From an uncultured Phocaeicola sp. (lineage in GTDB: Bacteria > Bacteroidota > Bacteroidia > Bacteroidales > Bacteroidaceae), in NCBI GenBank assembly GCA_944320845.1, contig CALUJA010000006.1:99520-163519 (forward strand): a DNA stretch of 64,000 nt. Reading direction: 5' to 3'. Below, piece after piece: positions 26,898-34,886 of the stretch. A program made the translations under genes and the position numbers. The notes beneath the pieces were generated by a model. The model made no database searches. It saw only the letters and a program-made list of their open reading frames with translations, and was not told the DNA's origin. The stretch's first letter is position 1; each line of letters begins with the position of its first letter.

Positions 26898-27665
26898 ATG
26901 ATTAGTCCATTAGCGTATATACACCCCGAAGCCCAAATCGGTGAAAACGTAGAGATCGGTCCCTTTGTTTTCATTGACAAGAATGTAGTTATCGGCGACA
27001 ACAATACAATTATGTCCAATGCCAACATCCTATATGGAGCACGCATCGGAAACGGAAACCGCATTTTTCCCGGAGCGGTCATCGGAGCCACCCCCCAAGA
27101 CCTCAAGTTCCGGGGAGAAGAAACCACGGCCGAAATAGGCGACAACAATACAATCCGTGAAAATGTGACCATCAACCGGGGAACGGCTGCAAAGGGAAAA
27201 ACCATCGTAGGAAACAACAATCTGCTTATGGAAGGCGTGCATGTGGCACATGACACGCTGGTGGGAAGCGGATGCATCATAGGCAATTCGACCAAGATGG
27301 CAGGAGAAGTCATCATCGATGACAATGCCATCGTCAGCGCAAACGTTCTCATGCACCAGTTTTGCCGGGTAGGAGGCTATGTCATGATTCAAGGAGGATG
27401 CCGTTTCAGCAAGGACATACCTCCCTTTATCATAGCCGGACGCGAACCTATCGCCTATTGCGGCATCAATATTGTCGGGCTGCGCCGCCGGGGATTCTCT
27501 AATGAACTGATAGAAAACATACACAATGCCTACCGCATCATCTATAACAGTGGAAAGATTGTTACGGAAGCGCTCGAACAGATACGGCAGGAAATACCGA
27601 TGAGCAAAGAAATCGAATACATCGTTTCATTTGTCGAAAATTCACAGCGAGGAATCATACGGTAA
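26898..27665 (+). CDS. lpxA: UDP-N-acetylglucosamine acyltransferase
   Basis: 255 residues. First step of lipid A synthesis: it puts a hydroxy-acyl chain on UDP-GlcNAc. The left-handed beta-helix spans about 1-185 with hexapeptide repeats (IGPFVFIDKNVVIGDN). The catalytic His lies in VHVAHDTLVG, and INIVGLRRRGFS with a C-terminal helical domain follows, as in LpxA. It lies 68 nt after lpxC/fabZ in the same direction. Confidence 0.97.
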   Translation: MISPLAYIHPEAQIGENVEIGPFVFIDKNVVIGDNNTIMSNANILYGARIGNGNRIFPGAVIGATPQDLKFRGEETTAEIGDNNTIRENVTINRGTAAKGKTIVGNNNLLMEGVHVAHDTLVGSGCIIGNSTKMAGEVIIDDNAIVSANVLMHQFCRVGGYVMIQGGCRFSKDIPPFIIAGREPIAYCGINIVGLRRRGFSNELIENIHNAYRIIYNSGKIVTEALEQIRQEIPMSKEIEYIVSFVENSQRGIIR

Positions 27666-27717
27666 AAAGATTTTTGTATCTTTACCCGGTCAATAAACGA
27701 AAAAAAACAAAACAGCA

Positions 27718-28272
27718 ATGGTATACAGATTTAGAATTATATCCGATGAAGTTGATGACTTCTTAAGAGAAATAAAGATTGACTCTGAAGCCACTTTCTA
27801 CGACCTGCATGAAGCTATCCTGAAATCCGCCGGCTATAAAGACGACCAGATGACCTCTTTCTTCATCTGCGACGATGATTGGGAAAAGGAGATAGAAATC
27901 ACATTGGAGGACATGGGAGGCGGAAGTTCTGAAGAAGACACATTTGTGATGAAGGAAACCCCTCTGAGCGAGCTGCTGGAAGACGAAAAACAAAAGTTGC
28001 TCTATGTATTCGATCCGCTTGCCGAACGTGTTTTCTTTATCGAGCTGTCTGAAATCATTACGGGAAAAGACCTGCAGAAGGCTGTCTGCTCACGCAAAGA
28101 AGGGGAAGCGCCCAAACAGACCATCGACTTCGACGAACAGATGAATACCAATACGGCGCTCGACCTTGATGAAAACTTCTACGGCGACCAGGATTTCGAC
28201 ATGGAGGACTTTGACCCGGACGGCTTTGACATGGGCGGGGGCGGAAATCCCTATGACGAAGACAAATATTAA
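27718..28272 (+). CDS. pRiA4b ORF-3-like (IS1096 passenger TnpR-type) acidic protein
   Basis: 184 residues. The N-terminal part (MVYRFRIISDEVDDFLREI, then a DLHEAILKSAGYKDDQMTSFFI block) fits the pRiA4b ORF-3/TnpR passenger fold, a name taken from mobile elements but common in chromosomes. The last 60 residues are extremely acidic with a Gly-rich patch (MGGGGNPYDEDKY at the end). No transposase, inverted repeat or other mobile feature surrounds it. It lies between lpxA (52 nt upstream) and miaA. Function unknown. Confidence 0.75.
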   Translation: MVYRFRIISDEVDDFLREIKIDSEATFYDLHEAILKSAGYKDDQMTSFFICDDDWEKEIEITLEDMGGGSSEEDTFVMKETPLSELLEDEKQKLLYVFDPLAERVFFIELSEIITGKDLQKAVCSRKEGEAPKQTIDFDEQMNTNTALDLDENFYGDQDFDMEDFDPDGFDMGGGGNPYDEDKY

Positions 28273-28302
28273 CACCATCCCGACAAACAAAGCAATCTTC
28301 TG

Positions 28303-28376
28303 AAAGCACGGATTACACGGATTAAAAAAGGCCAGCCCCGAACGTTGACCGCGACAGTCCGTATAATCCGCGCTTT
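28303..28376 (+). terminator. Long imperfect hairpin between the acidic gene and miaA
   Basis: A 21-nt arm at 28303-28323 pairs with 28356-28376, with three G-T/A-C type mismatches, around a 32-nt loop. It is followed by TACTTTA. It probably ends or attenuates the lpx transcript before miaA, which starts 20 nt further on. Confidence 0.5.
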
Positions 28377-28396
28377 TACTTTATTCCCGCCATCCT

Positions 28397-29308
28397 ATGC
28401 AAACTCCCACACTTATCGTTCTCGTAGGCCCGACAGGTGTCGGGAAAACGGAACTCAGCCTGAAAATCGCAGAAAACTGGCATACTGAAATCATCTCGGC
28501 CGACTCCCGCCAGCTGTATGCACCGCTGAAGATAGGGACAGCCGCGCCCACCCCAGAGCAACTGGCGCGTGTCCCCCACCATTTTGTCGGTATCCTGCAG
28601 CTCACCGACTATTACAGCGCCGCACAATATGAGGCCGAAGTATTAAAAAAACTGGAAGAGCTCTTCAAAGTCCACTCCGTCGTATTGCTTACCGGAGGTT
28701 CGATGATGTATGTAGACGCCGTATGCAAAGGCATCGACGACATACCGACCGTAGACAATGAAACCCGTGAACTGATGATAAAACGCTATGAAGCGGAAGG
28801 ACTGGAACGCTTGTGCGCGGAACTGAAACTTTTGGACCCGGACTATTATGCCATTGTAGACTTGAAAAATCCCAAACGCGTCATTCATGCCCTCGAAATC
28901 TGCTATATGACCGGCAAGACTTATACCTCCTTCCGCACACGAAGCTGCAAGCAACGCCCTTTCCGCATTCTGAAAATCGGTCTGCAGCGCGAGCGGGAAG
29001 AACTTTATGACCGTATCAACCGCCGCGTAGACCTGATGATGGAAGAAGGGTTGCTTGAGGAAGCGCGCAGCGTTTACCCCTACAAACGGCTTAATTCACT
29101 GAACACGGTAGGATATAAGGAACTGTTCCGGCATTTTGACGGCGAATGGACACTGCCTTTTGCCATAGACAAAATCAAGCAGAACTCCCGAATCTACTCC
29201 CGCAAGCAGATGACATGGTTTAAGCGCGACGAGGATATAGCGTGGTTTCATCCAGAACAAGAAGACGAAATATTGGAGCATATCGAAAGCGGACTCCGTC
29301 CGGCGTAA
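28397..29308 (+). CDS. miaA: tRNA dimethylallyltransferase
   Basis: 303 residues. It adds a dimethylallyl group to A37 of tRNAs that read codons starting with U. Seen: the P-loop GPTGVGKTE (11-19), SADSRQLY, and the [17 protein letters not shown] block near 220. The next minus-strand unit encodes MtaB, another A37-modifying enzyme. The 108-nt gap to the convergent glycosyltransferase gene shows no clear terminator. Confidence 0.96.
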   Translation: MQTPTLIVLVGPTGVGKTELSLKIAENWHTEIISADSRQLYAPLKIGTAAPTPEQLARVPHHFVGILQLTDYYSAAQYEAEVLKKLEELFKVHSVVLLTGGSMMYVDAVCKGIDDIPTVDNETRELMIKRYEAEGLERLCAELKLLDPDYYAIVDLKNPKRVIHALEICYMTGKTYTSFRTRSCKQRPFRILKIGLQREREELYDRINRRVDLMMEEGLLEEARSVYPYKRLNSLNTVGYKELFRHFDGEWTLPFAIDKIKQNSRIYSRKQMTWFKRDEDIAWFHPEQEDEILEHIESGLRPA

Positions 29309-29416
29309 GGAACAACAGCCCCACAGAGCCATCTGCCATAAGGAAAAAAACCTACGGCCCGCACCAAAAAAGATTTTGGCCCGACCCGAAAGGCCGCTAC
29401 ACCTCTGAAAAAGACT

Positions 29417-30439
29417 TCACCAACGCTTCAACTCGGAGAACAGCCGCCGCCCACGCACCTTTGCCTGCCATACAATGCTGGAATGAAACCGCTCGGGAAT
29501 GTCGGAAAGCACGGTGCGGCACAAATTCTCACGGCGGTCTGCCTCAAACTGCGGGCATATCCGACGGTATTCACGACGGGCACTGACCACGGCGCGAGCG
29601 TTCGGAAAATCAGCCTTCAAGAAGAAAACCGCAGCCGCAACATAATCCAGCCACCGACGAACACGCATGACCGGGCGCAGTTCATGCGCCGGCAGATTCT
29701 TGTAAAGCATCAGCAGATTGTTCCTGAAGTTCAGAAAAGTCTTTCTGGGGTCTTCCTTCTTCAGCGTTGCCGCCCCCACATGATATACTTGACTGAAGGG
29801 AAGGCAGACGATGCCATATCCACGGCTCCGCAAACGCCAGCAAAGGTCAATCTCTTCCATATGCGCAAAAAAGCGCCCGTCGAGTCCGCCGACCTCCCGA
29901 TACGCCTGCAAACGAATCAGCAATGCGGCCCCCGTAGCCCAAAATACCGGCACAACCTCGTCATACTGCCCTTCATCCTTCTCGACTGCATCGAATATAC
30001 GTCCGCGACAAAAGGGATAACCGTAACGGTCGATAAATCCTCCCGCCGCACCGGCATATTCAAAACAATCCTTTTCACGGAAACTCAACAGCTTCGGCTG
30101 GCAGGCAGCCACCTCGGGATGCGCATCCATATAGTCCGTCATCCGCGAAAGCCATCCGGAAGCAACCTCCACATCGCTGTTCAGCAACACTACATATTCC
30201 GCTTCTATCTGTTCGAAAGCCTTGTTATACCCGTCGGCAAATCCATAGTTCTCAGGCAAGCGAATCAGACGGACTTCGGGAAACTCCCATTTCACAAGCT
30301 CACAAGAATTGTCTGTCGAGCCATTGTCGACCACACAGACCTCAGTATCTTCCCCTTTTGAACAGGCCAGCACGGAAGGAAGAAAGCGGCGAAGCATCCC
30401 GGCGCCGTTCCAATTCAATATTACGACAGCAGTCTTCAT
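29417..30439 (-). CDS. Family 2 glycosyltransferase
   Basis: 340 residues. A GT-A fold with TAVVILNWNGAGMLRRFLPS at the start, DNGSTDNS for nucleotide-sugar binding and the metal-binding LLNSDVEVASGW block. It also has GRFFAHMEEIDLCWRLRSRGY, as in rhamnosyltransferase-like enzymes. It has no strong membrane segment except a weakly hydrophobic stretch near 285. The ATG overlaps the mtaB stop by four bases (ATGA). It likely adds a sugar to a surface polysaccharide; acceptor and donor are unknown. Confidence 0.88.
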   Translation of the reverse strand: MKTAVVILNWNGAGMLRRFLPSVLACSKGEDTEVCVVDNGSTDNSCELVKWEFPEVRLIRLPENYGFADGYNKAFEQIEAEYVVLLNSDVEVASGWLSRMTDYMDAHPEVAACQPKLLSFREKDCFEYAGAAGGFIDRYGYPFCRGRIFDAVEKDEGQYDEVVPVFWATGAALLIRLQAYREVGGLDGRFFAHMEEIDLCWRLRSRGYGIVCLPFSQVYHVGAATLKKEDPRKTFLNFRNNLLMLYKNLPAHELRPVMRVRRWLDYVAAAVFFLKADFPNARAVVSARREYRRICPQFEADRRENLCRTVLSDIPERFHSSIVWQAKVRGRRLFSELKRW

Positions 30440-31752
30440 AACAGTCTGCCCTTTAAAGCCGTTGCATCACCGTTGAAATCTTCCAGTCGGACACGCACCA
30501 AGTGATTGTCGAGCATATCGTCATGAGGCAGTTCCACACGGATATAATTCCTTGTGAACCCGTGCATCGGCATCCCAGGCTTCGACCTTTCCATCAGCAC
30601 CTCGGCTTCCTTCCCGATGTGAGACGCGTAAAAAGCACGGGTCTTACCCTCCGAAAGCGCCAACAGACACTGGCTGCGGCGGTGTTTCTCCTCGGCAGAA
30701 ACCACATAGTCTATTTTCAAAGCCTGCGTTCCCGGGCGCTCGGAGTAACTGAACACATGAAGCTGGGTGACATCCAGTCCCTGTATAAAATCATACGCCC
30801 TGTCAAAATACTCAGGAGTCTCCCCTCTCGTACCGACTATCACATCGACTCCAATGAAGGCATCCGGCATCAAAGACTTTATCTTGTGAATCTTCGAGGC
30901 AAACAAGGCCGTGTCATACCGCCTGCGCATAAGCTTCAACACTTCATCACATCCCGACTGTAAAGGTATATGAAAATGAGGCATGAAATGTCTGGATGCG
31001 GAGACATACTCTATAATCTCATCGGTAAGCAGATTGGGCTCTATCGAAGAAATGCGGTAGCGGGCGATTCCCTCCACTTCATCAAGAGCCTTAACCAAAT
31101 CGAAAAAGGTCTCGCCGGTAGTTTTACCGAAATCCCCGATATTGACACCCGTAATCACAATCTCCTTTCCTCCCTCTGCCACAGCCTGACGGGCCTGCTC
31201 CACCAGGTCTTCAATCCGGCCATTGCGACTCCGCCCGCGGGCAAAAGGTATCGTACAATAAGAACAAAAATAGTCGCACCCGTCTTGAACCTTCAGGAAA
31301 TAGCGCGTGCGGTCACCCCGCGAACAAGAGGGCGAGAACTTCCGGATATCTTTCGAAGCCGTAACGATTGCCTCTCCCCGCCCATGTTTATCTAACCTGC
31401 CCAGATAATCAACCAAATCTCCCTTCTGCTCCGCGCCTAAAACAAGGTCGACTCCTTCGATATCCGCGACCTTCTGCGGCTTCAGCTGGGCATAGCACCC
31501 CGTCACAACCACAAAAGCGTCCGGATGTGCCTTCGTCAGACGATGAATCGCCTGACGGCATTTCTTGTCCGCAACCTCAGTCACCGAGCAAGTATTTATT
31601 ATACAAATATCAGCTTTCTCTCCCTTGCGCGCTGTCCGGACTCCCGCCTCCTTTAATATCTTACCGATAGAAGAAGTCTCCGAAAAGTTCAACTTACATC
31701 CTAACGTATAATAAACAGCCTTCTTATCCTGAAAAACAGTTGTATCTATCAT
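30436..31752 (-). CDS. mtaB: tRNA ms2t6A methylthiotransferase (MtaB)
   Basis: 438 residues from the ATG at 31752; a TTG at 31758 is rejected. It methylthiolates t6A37 in tRNAs reading ANN codons. Seen: an N-terminal MTTase domain with Cys19 in LGCKLNFSE, which is the MtaB form, further Cys in INTCSVTEVAD, and the radical-SAM cluster CDYFCSYC. A C-terminal TRAM-like domain (residues about 375-435) follows. It is co-transcribed with the downstream glycosyltransferase. Confidence 0.95.
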   Translation of the reverse strand: MIDTTVFQDKKAVYYTLGCKLNFSETSSIGKILKEAGVRTARKGEKADICIINTCSVTEVADKKCRQAIHRLTKAHPDAFVVVTGCYAQLKPQKVADIEGVDLVLGAEQKGDLVDYLGRLDKHGRGEAIVTASKDIRKFSPSCSRGDRTRYFLKVQDGCDYFCSYCTIPFARGRSRNGRIEDLVEQARQAVAEGGKEIVITGVNIGDFGKTTGETFFDLVKALDEVEGIARYRISSIEPNLLTDEIIEYVSASRHFMPHFHIPLQSGCDEVLKLMRRRYDTALFASKIHKIKSLMPDAFIGVDVIVGTRGETPEYFDRAYDFIQGLDVTQLHVFSYSERPGTQALKIDYVVSAEEKHRRSQCLLALSEGKTRAFYASHIGKEAEVLMERSKPGMPMHGFTRNYIRVELPHDDMLDNHLVRVRLEDFNGDATALKGRLL

Positions 31753-31777
31753 ATTCAATCTTTATTGGTAGATTTTA

Positions 31778-31785
31778 CAAAGGTA
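31778..31785 (-). promoter_or_regulatory. -7 box for mtaB
   Basis: Reads TACCTTTG on the minus strand, 25 nt before the ATG. Confidence 0.6.
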
Positions 31786-31924
31786 AACATTTTATTGGAT
31801 TCTTCCTACCATAAAGTTTCCTCGCATCATCCAAACCTTCCTGCCTTATCCGAATATCATATTCTAAAACATATTTTTTTCGAAAAAAGTTACAGTCAAG
31901 AGAACAACGTATCTTAAAAGTCTA

Positions 31925-31932
31925 TATCTTTG
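31925..31932 (+). promoter_or_regulatory. -7 box for the small lipoprotein gene
   Basis: TATCTTTG, 50 nt before the ATG at 31983. Together with the terminator at 32197 it marks a single-gene transcript. Confidence 0.6.
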
Positions 31933-31982
31933 CAATGTTTTAAGAAAGCAACATAAGTATTACAGATTAAAAAGCAAAGAAA

Positions 31983-32171
31983 ATGAAAAAATTGGTATTT
32001 TTGTTCGTAGCATTTGCTGCAGTATCTTTCGCTTCTTGCGGAAACAAGGCAGCTAACAGTGAAGCTAATGTTGATTCAACAGCAACAGTTGTAGAAGAAG
32101 CAGCTCCGGTAGTTGTAGATTCTGCTGTAGTTGATTCAGCTGCTACTGATTCAGCCGTTGTTGCTGAATAA
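31983..32171 (+). CDS. Small putative lipoprotein with Val-Val-Asp-Ser-Ala repeats
   Basis: 62 residues. Signal peptide at 1-18 with the possible lipidation Cys19 in SFASCGN. The mature part is only about 44 residues and is built from short acidic Val/Ala repeats (VDST, VVDSAV, VDSAATDSAVV). It has no Lys or Arg after residue 22, and no known domain. Clear promoter and terminator suggest strong monocistronic expression. I recognise it only as a type of short lipoprotein seen in Bacteroides; no function can be given. Confidence 0.75.
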   Translation: MKKLVFLFVAFAAVSFASCGNKAANSEANVDSTATVVEEAAPVVVDSAVVDSAATDSAVVAE

Positions 32172-32196
32172 TCTAATCGAACATTAGAGGGAATTG

Positions 32197-32233
32197 AAAG
32201 TCTGGATGCAAATGCATTGCCAGACTTTTTTTA
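32197..32233 (+). terminator. Terminator of the small lipoprotein gene
   Basis: AAAGTCTGG (32197-32205) pairs with CCAGACTTT (32220-32228); the loop itself contains ATGCA/TGCAT. A T-run follows. Confidence 0.85.
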
Positions 32234-32277
32234 TTTCTACCCTCCTGAAAAGTCCGGCAAAAATCAGAGAACAAACA

Positions 32278-32311
32278 AAATCCCGATTGGAAAGCCTTCC
32301 AATCGGGATTT
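32278..32311 (-). terminator. Terminator of the rpsF-rpsR-rplI operon
   Basis: A perfect 15-bp inverted repeat (32278-32292 and 32297-32311) with a 4-nt loop. On the minus strand it is followed by TGTTTGTTC and lies 22 nt after the rplI stop. Confidence 0.85.
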
Positions 32312-32332
32312 CAAGTATCTACAGACAATAAA

Positions 32333-32782
32333 TTAAGCTTCTTCTGCCACTACCTCAAAAGGTATTTCTACAGACACTTCCTTATGCAGCTTGATAGTTG
32401 CCGTATAGTGTCCGACTTCTTTTACCTGACCCTTAACCACGATAATCTTACGGTCGATATTGTGACCCAGCTTGGCCAGTTCGTCTGCAATCTGAAGATT
32501 TCCTACAGAACCATAGATAACACCTGTTGCACTAACTTTTGTAGCGATTTTCAAAGAAACATCTTTCAGAGATTCAGCTACTGCTTCAGCATCCTTCTTA
32601 ATCTTTTCCAATTTATGTGCGCGTTGCTTCAACTCTTCAGCCAGCATCTTCTTTGCAGCCGGAGATGCAATCACAGCTTTTCCTGTCGGAATAAGATAAT
32701 TACGACCATAACCGGACTTTACGGTTACAATATCATTTTTGTAGCCCAAGTTAACTACATCTTCTTTCAAAATAACTTCCAT
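32333..32782 (-). CDS. rplI: Ribosomal protein bL9
   Basis: 149 residues. It starts MEVILKEDVVNLGYKNDIVTVKSGYGRNYLIP, with the N-terminal rRNA-binding domain typical of bL9. A long connecting helix and a C-terminal domain follow (GNLQIADELAKLGHNIDRK). Last gene of the operon, 19 nt after rpsR. Confidence 0.98.
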   Translation of the reverse strand: MEVILKEDVVNLGYKNDIVTVKSGYGRNYLIPTGKAVIASPAAKKMLAEELKQRAHKLEKIKKDAEAVAESLKDVSLKIATKVSATGVIYGSVGNLQIADELAKLGHNIDRKIIVVKGQVKEVGHYTATIKLHKEVSVEIPFEVVAEEA

Positions 32783-32801
32783 ACTCTTATTCCTCTTTAA
32801 A

Positions 32802-33071
32802 TTATTTCATCAAATCAGTTACGTAAGGCAGCAAGGCCAAATGACGAGCTCTCTTTACAGCCTGTGCAACACGGCGCTGATATTTCAAAGAAGTACCAGT
32901 GATGCGGCGCGGAAGAATCTTCCCCTGTTCGTTCAGGAACTTCTTCAAGAATTCAGGATCCTTGTAATCAATATACTTGATGCCGTTCTTTTTAAAACGA
33001 CAATACTTCTTCTTTTTAACGTCTACTGAAGGCGGAGTTAAATATCTGATTTCTGATTGTTGCTGTGCCAT
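32802..33071 (-). CDS. rpsR: Ribosomal protein bS18
   Basis: 89 residues. It has [26 protein letters not shown] and the signature [20 protein letters not shown], and it binds next to bS6 on the small-subunit platform. From memory, bS18 helps hold the 16S rRNA tail in Bacteroidetes ribosomes. It begins 2 nt after the rpsF stop, which suggests coupled production with its partner. Confidence 0.98.
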   Translation of the reverse strand: MAQQQSEIRYLTPPSVDVKKKKYCRFKKNGIKYIDYKDPEFLKKFLNEQGKILPRRITGTSLKYQRRVAQAVKRARHLALLPYVTDLMK

Positions 33072-33073
33072 GA

Positions 33074-33421
33074 TTAGTTTTCCTCCTTTTTAGTTGATTT
33101 AATACTTCTTCTTTTAGCAGCATATTCTGCAGCATACTTATCCATCTTGAATGTCAAGAAGCGGATAACGCGTTCGTCACGACGGAAATTGACTTCCAGC
33201 TTGGCGATAACCGAAGGTTCTGCCTTAAATTCAATCAGCTGATAGAAACCGGTAGATTTTTTCTGTATCGGATAAGCCAGCTTCTTCAATCCCCAGTTTT
33301 CTTCATTGATAATCTCTGCGCCTGCCTGAGTCAGGACAGCTTTGAACTTTTCTACCGCTTCCTTCATCTGAGCATCAGACAAAACGGGAGTTAAGATGAA
33401 AACGGTTTCGTATTGATTCAT
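33074..33421 (-). CDS. rpsF: Ribosomal protein bS6
   Basis: 115 residues. It begins [26 protein letters not shown] and contains [23 protein letters not shown], the bS6 core. The C-terminus is Lys-rich (KKEEN). First gene of the operon. The bS6-bS18 complex is known to bind its own leader in many bacteria; the leader here is only about 45 nt and I see no clear mimic. Confidence 0.98.
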   Translation of the reverse strand: MNQYETVFILTPVLSDAQMKEAVEKFKAVLTQAGAEIINEENWGLKKLAYPIQKKSTGFYQLIEFKAEPSVIAKLEVNFRRDERVIRFLTFKMDKYAAEYAAKRRSIKSTKKEEN

Positions 33422-33465
33422 ACTAATTCGTTAATTTGTTATTAATAATAAAATATTTTGCGGCG

Positions 33466-33496
33466 CAAAGGTACAACTTTTTCCTGAACAAACAAA
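33466..33496 (-). promoter_or_regulatory. Promoter of the rpsF operon
   Basis: On the minus strand TTTG (33493-33496), a 19-nt spacer and TACCTTTG (33466-33473), a full match to the Bacteroides promoter layout, 45 nt before the rpsF ATG. Confidence 0.8.
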
Positions 33497-33928
33497 CCTT
33501 TATCTCTTTTTTCATCAAAAAAGCAGGTAAAGAAAGTCGCTTTCTGCCGTAAACCCCATTTTTTTCAAAGCATGAAACGGCAGGCTGACGATTGGAAAAA
33601 AATTTTCCGTCCCGACCAGCCCTGTGTTCTTTCCGCTTCCAAAACTTTTGGAACAAAAGCAGGCGCTTCCACTCACAAAGTGCATTTAAGCAATCCCGCC
33701 ATCCAACCCGAACAACCACAGGCGCTATCTTTATTCCACAAGAGCATGCCGGGCTTTCCAACCGAACATGCCGCCATCCAAAAGCTGCAACCGACTTTCT
33801 TTCCAAAACAACAGCAGAAAGATATTTACCTGAAATTCCGTTTTTTTTATCAAAATAATTTCCTTTATAAAAGAATTATGCTTTAATTTGTAACCAAGAA
33901 AAAATAAACCATAAAATAGAAGACACAC
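33497..33928. other. Gene-poor stretch between rpsF promoter and the small membrane protein
   Basis: About 430 nt with AT-rich ends and a GC-richer middle. Open frames on both strands (for example 33572-33886 plus, and 33423-33806 minus) lack recognisable domains and start context. A short palindrome GGAAAAAAATTTTCC lies near 33593. No RNA gene or promoter box could be supported. Confidence 0.5.
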
Positions 33929-34105
33929 ATGAAAAGCTTATTAAAGAATTTGGGAGTGATATTGGTGATAATCGGTGCTGTTATCCTGATTGCTTGCTTT
34001 GCAAACGGCAATGTAAACAACAACACAGTATTAGGCTTATCACTGGTAATAGTCGTTGTCGGACTGCTTGTGCATATCGTTATCAACAAACGCATCACAG
34101 ACTGA
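33929..34105 (+). CDS. 58-residue membrane protein
   Basis: Starts MKSLLKNLGVILVIIGAVIL and ends HIVINKRITD. Two hydrophobic helices at about 8-24 and 34-51 are joined by a polar Asn-rich turn (NGNVNNNT). Lys-rich start and KR end suggest both termini face the cytoplasm. No family recognised. It is followed by a strong terminator at 34127. No perfect -7 box is seen; the AT-rich upstream has TTTAATTTG near 33883. Codon pattern and hydropathy support a real small gene. Confidence 0.7.
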   Translation: MKSLLKNLGVILVIIGAVILIACFANGNVNNNTVLGLSLVIVVVGLLVHIVINKRITD

Positions 34106-34126
34106 CCCCCTGCCTAATCATTTAAT

Positions 34127-34162
34127 AAAAAAGCCTGAACCGTTTTCCGTTCAGGCTTTTTT
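34127..34162. terminator. Bidirectional terminator between the small membrane protein and rprY
   Basis: A 14-bp perfect stem (34127-34140 and 34149-34162) with an 8-nt loop, carrying A-run and T-run on either side. It serves convergent genes. Confidence 0.85.
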
Positions 34163-34189
34163 ATTTCCCGTCCATACGCTGAAAGCACA

Positions 34190-34885
34190 TCAATCTTCGG
34201 GAATAATCAGCTTGTACCCTTTACCGTGAATATTGATAATCTCGATGGATTCATCCTCCTTCAAATGCTTGCGCAATTTCGTGATATAAACATCCATGCT
34301 TCTGGCATTAAAATAGTTGTCATCAATCCAAATGGTCTTCAAGGCAAAGTCACGCTGCAATATTTCATTGGCATGCGCGCAGAGCAGCCCCAGCAATTCA
34401 GATTCCTTCGTAGTCAGCTTGGTCTGTTTGTCGCCAATCGACAGAATCTGTTTCTGGGTGTCAAAAGTAAAACGACCGATTTTATAGATGTTGCTCTCCT
34501 TGTTCCGTTTGCCGCGAACACGGCGCAAGATGGCTTCAATGCGGAATGTGAGCTCTTCCATACTGAACGGTTTGGTGATATAGTCATCCGCCCCAATCTT
34601 AAAGCCTTCCAAAATATCTTCTTTCAGGGTCTTTGCCGTCAGGAAGATGATAGGAATCTCCGCATTCGCCTGACGGATTTCCTGAGCCAGCGTAAATCCA
34701 TCCTTACGCGGCATCATAACATCAAGCACGCATAAGTCATACTTGTTTTTCAGAAAGGTCTTATATCCCACTTCACCGTCGGGACAAAGATCTGCCGCAT
34801 AACCTTTTGCCTGCAAATATTCTCTCAATAACATGCCAAGATTCTCATCATCCTCGCACAATAAAAGCCGCAATTTTTCGTCCAT
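34190..34885 (-). CDS. rprY: OmpR-family response regulator RprY
   Basis: 231 residues from the ATG at 34885 (MDEKLRLLLCEDDENLG); a TTG at 34915 lies inside rprX and is rejected. Receiver domain at 1 to about 120 with phosphorylated Asp55 (CVLDVMMPRKDG) and Lys in TAKT-like context (FLTAKTL). A winged-helix DNA-binding domain follows at about 135-230 (LTTKESELLGLL, RSMDVYITKLRKHLKED). The ATG is one base after the rprX stop. The RprX/RprY pair was first described in Bacteroides fragilis; the name rests on similarity and gene pairing. Confidence 0.9.
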   Translation of the reverse strand: MDEKLRLLLCEDDENLGMLLREYLQAKGYAADLCPDGEVGYKTFLKNKYDLCVLDVMMPRKDGFTLAQEIRQANAEIPIIFLTAKTLKEDILEGFKIGADDYITKPFSMEELTFRIEAILRRVRGKRNKESNIYKIGRFTFDTQKQILSIGDKQTKLTTKESELLGLLCAHANEILQRDFALKTIWIDDNYFNARSMDVYITKLRKHLKEDESIEIINIHGKGYKLIIPED

Positions 34886-34886
34886 A

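Noticed and set aside
27718-28272. Mobile element, because of the TnpR-passenger family name
   Set aside because: No transposase, terminal inverted repeats or target duplication nearby; the name reflects the family founder only.
33423-33806. Minus-strand frame of 127 codons upstream of rpsF
   Set aside because: It overlaps the rpsF promoter and has no domain or start context. A protein-coding role could not be supported.
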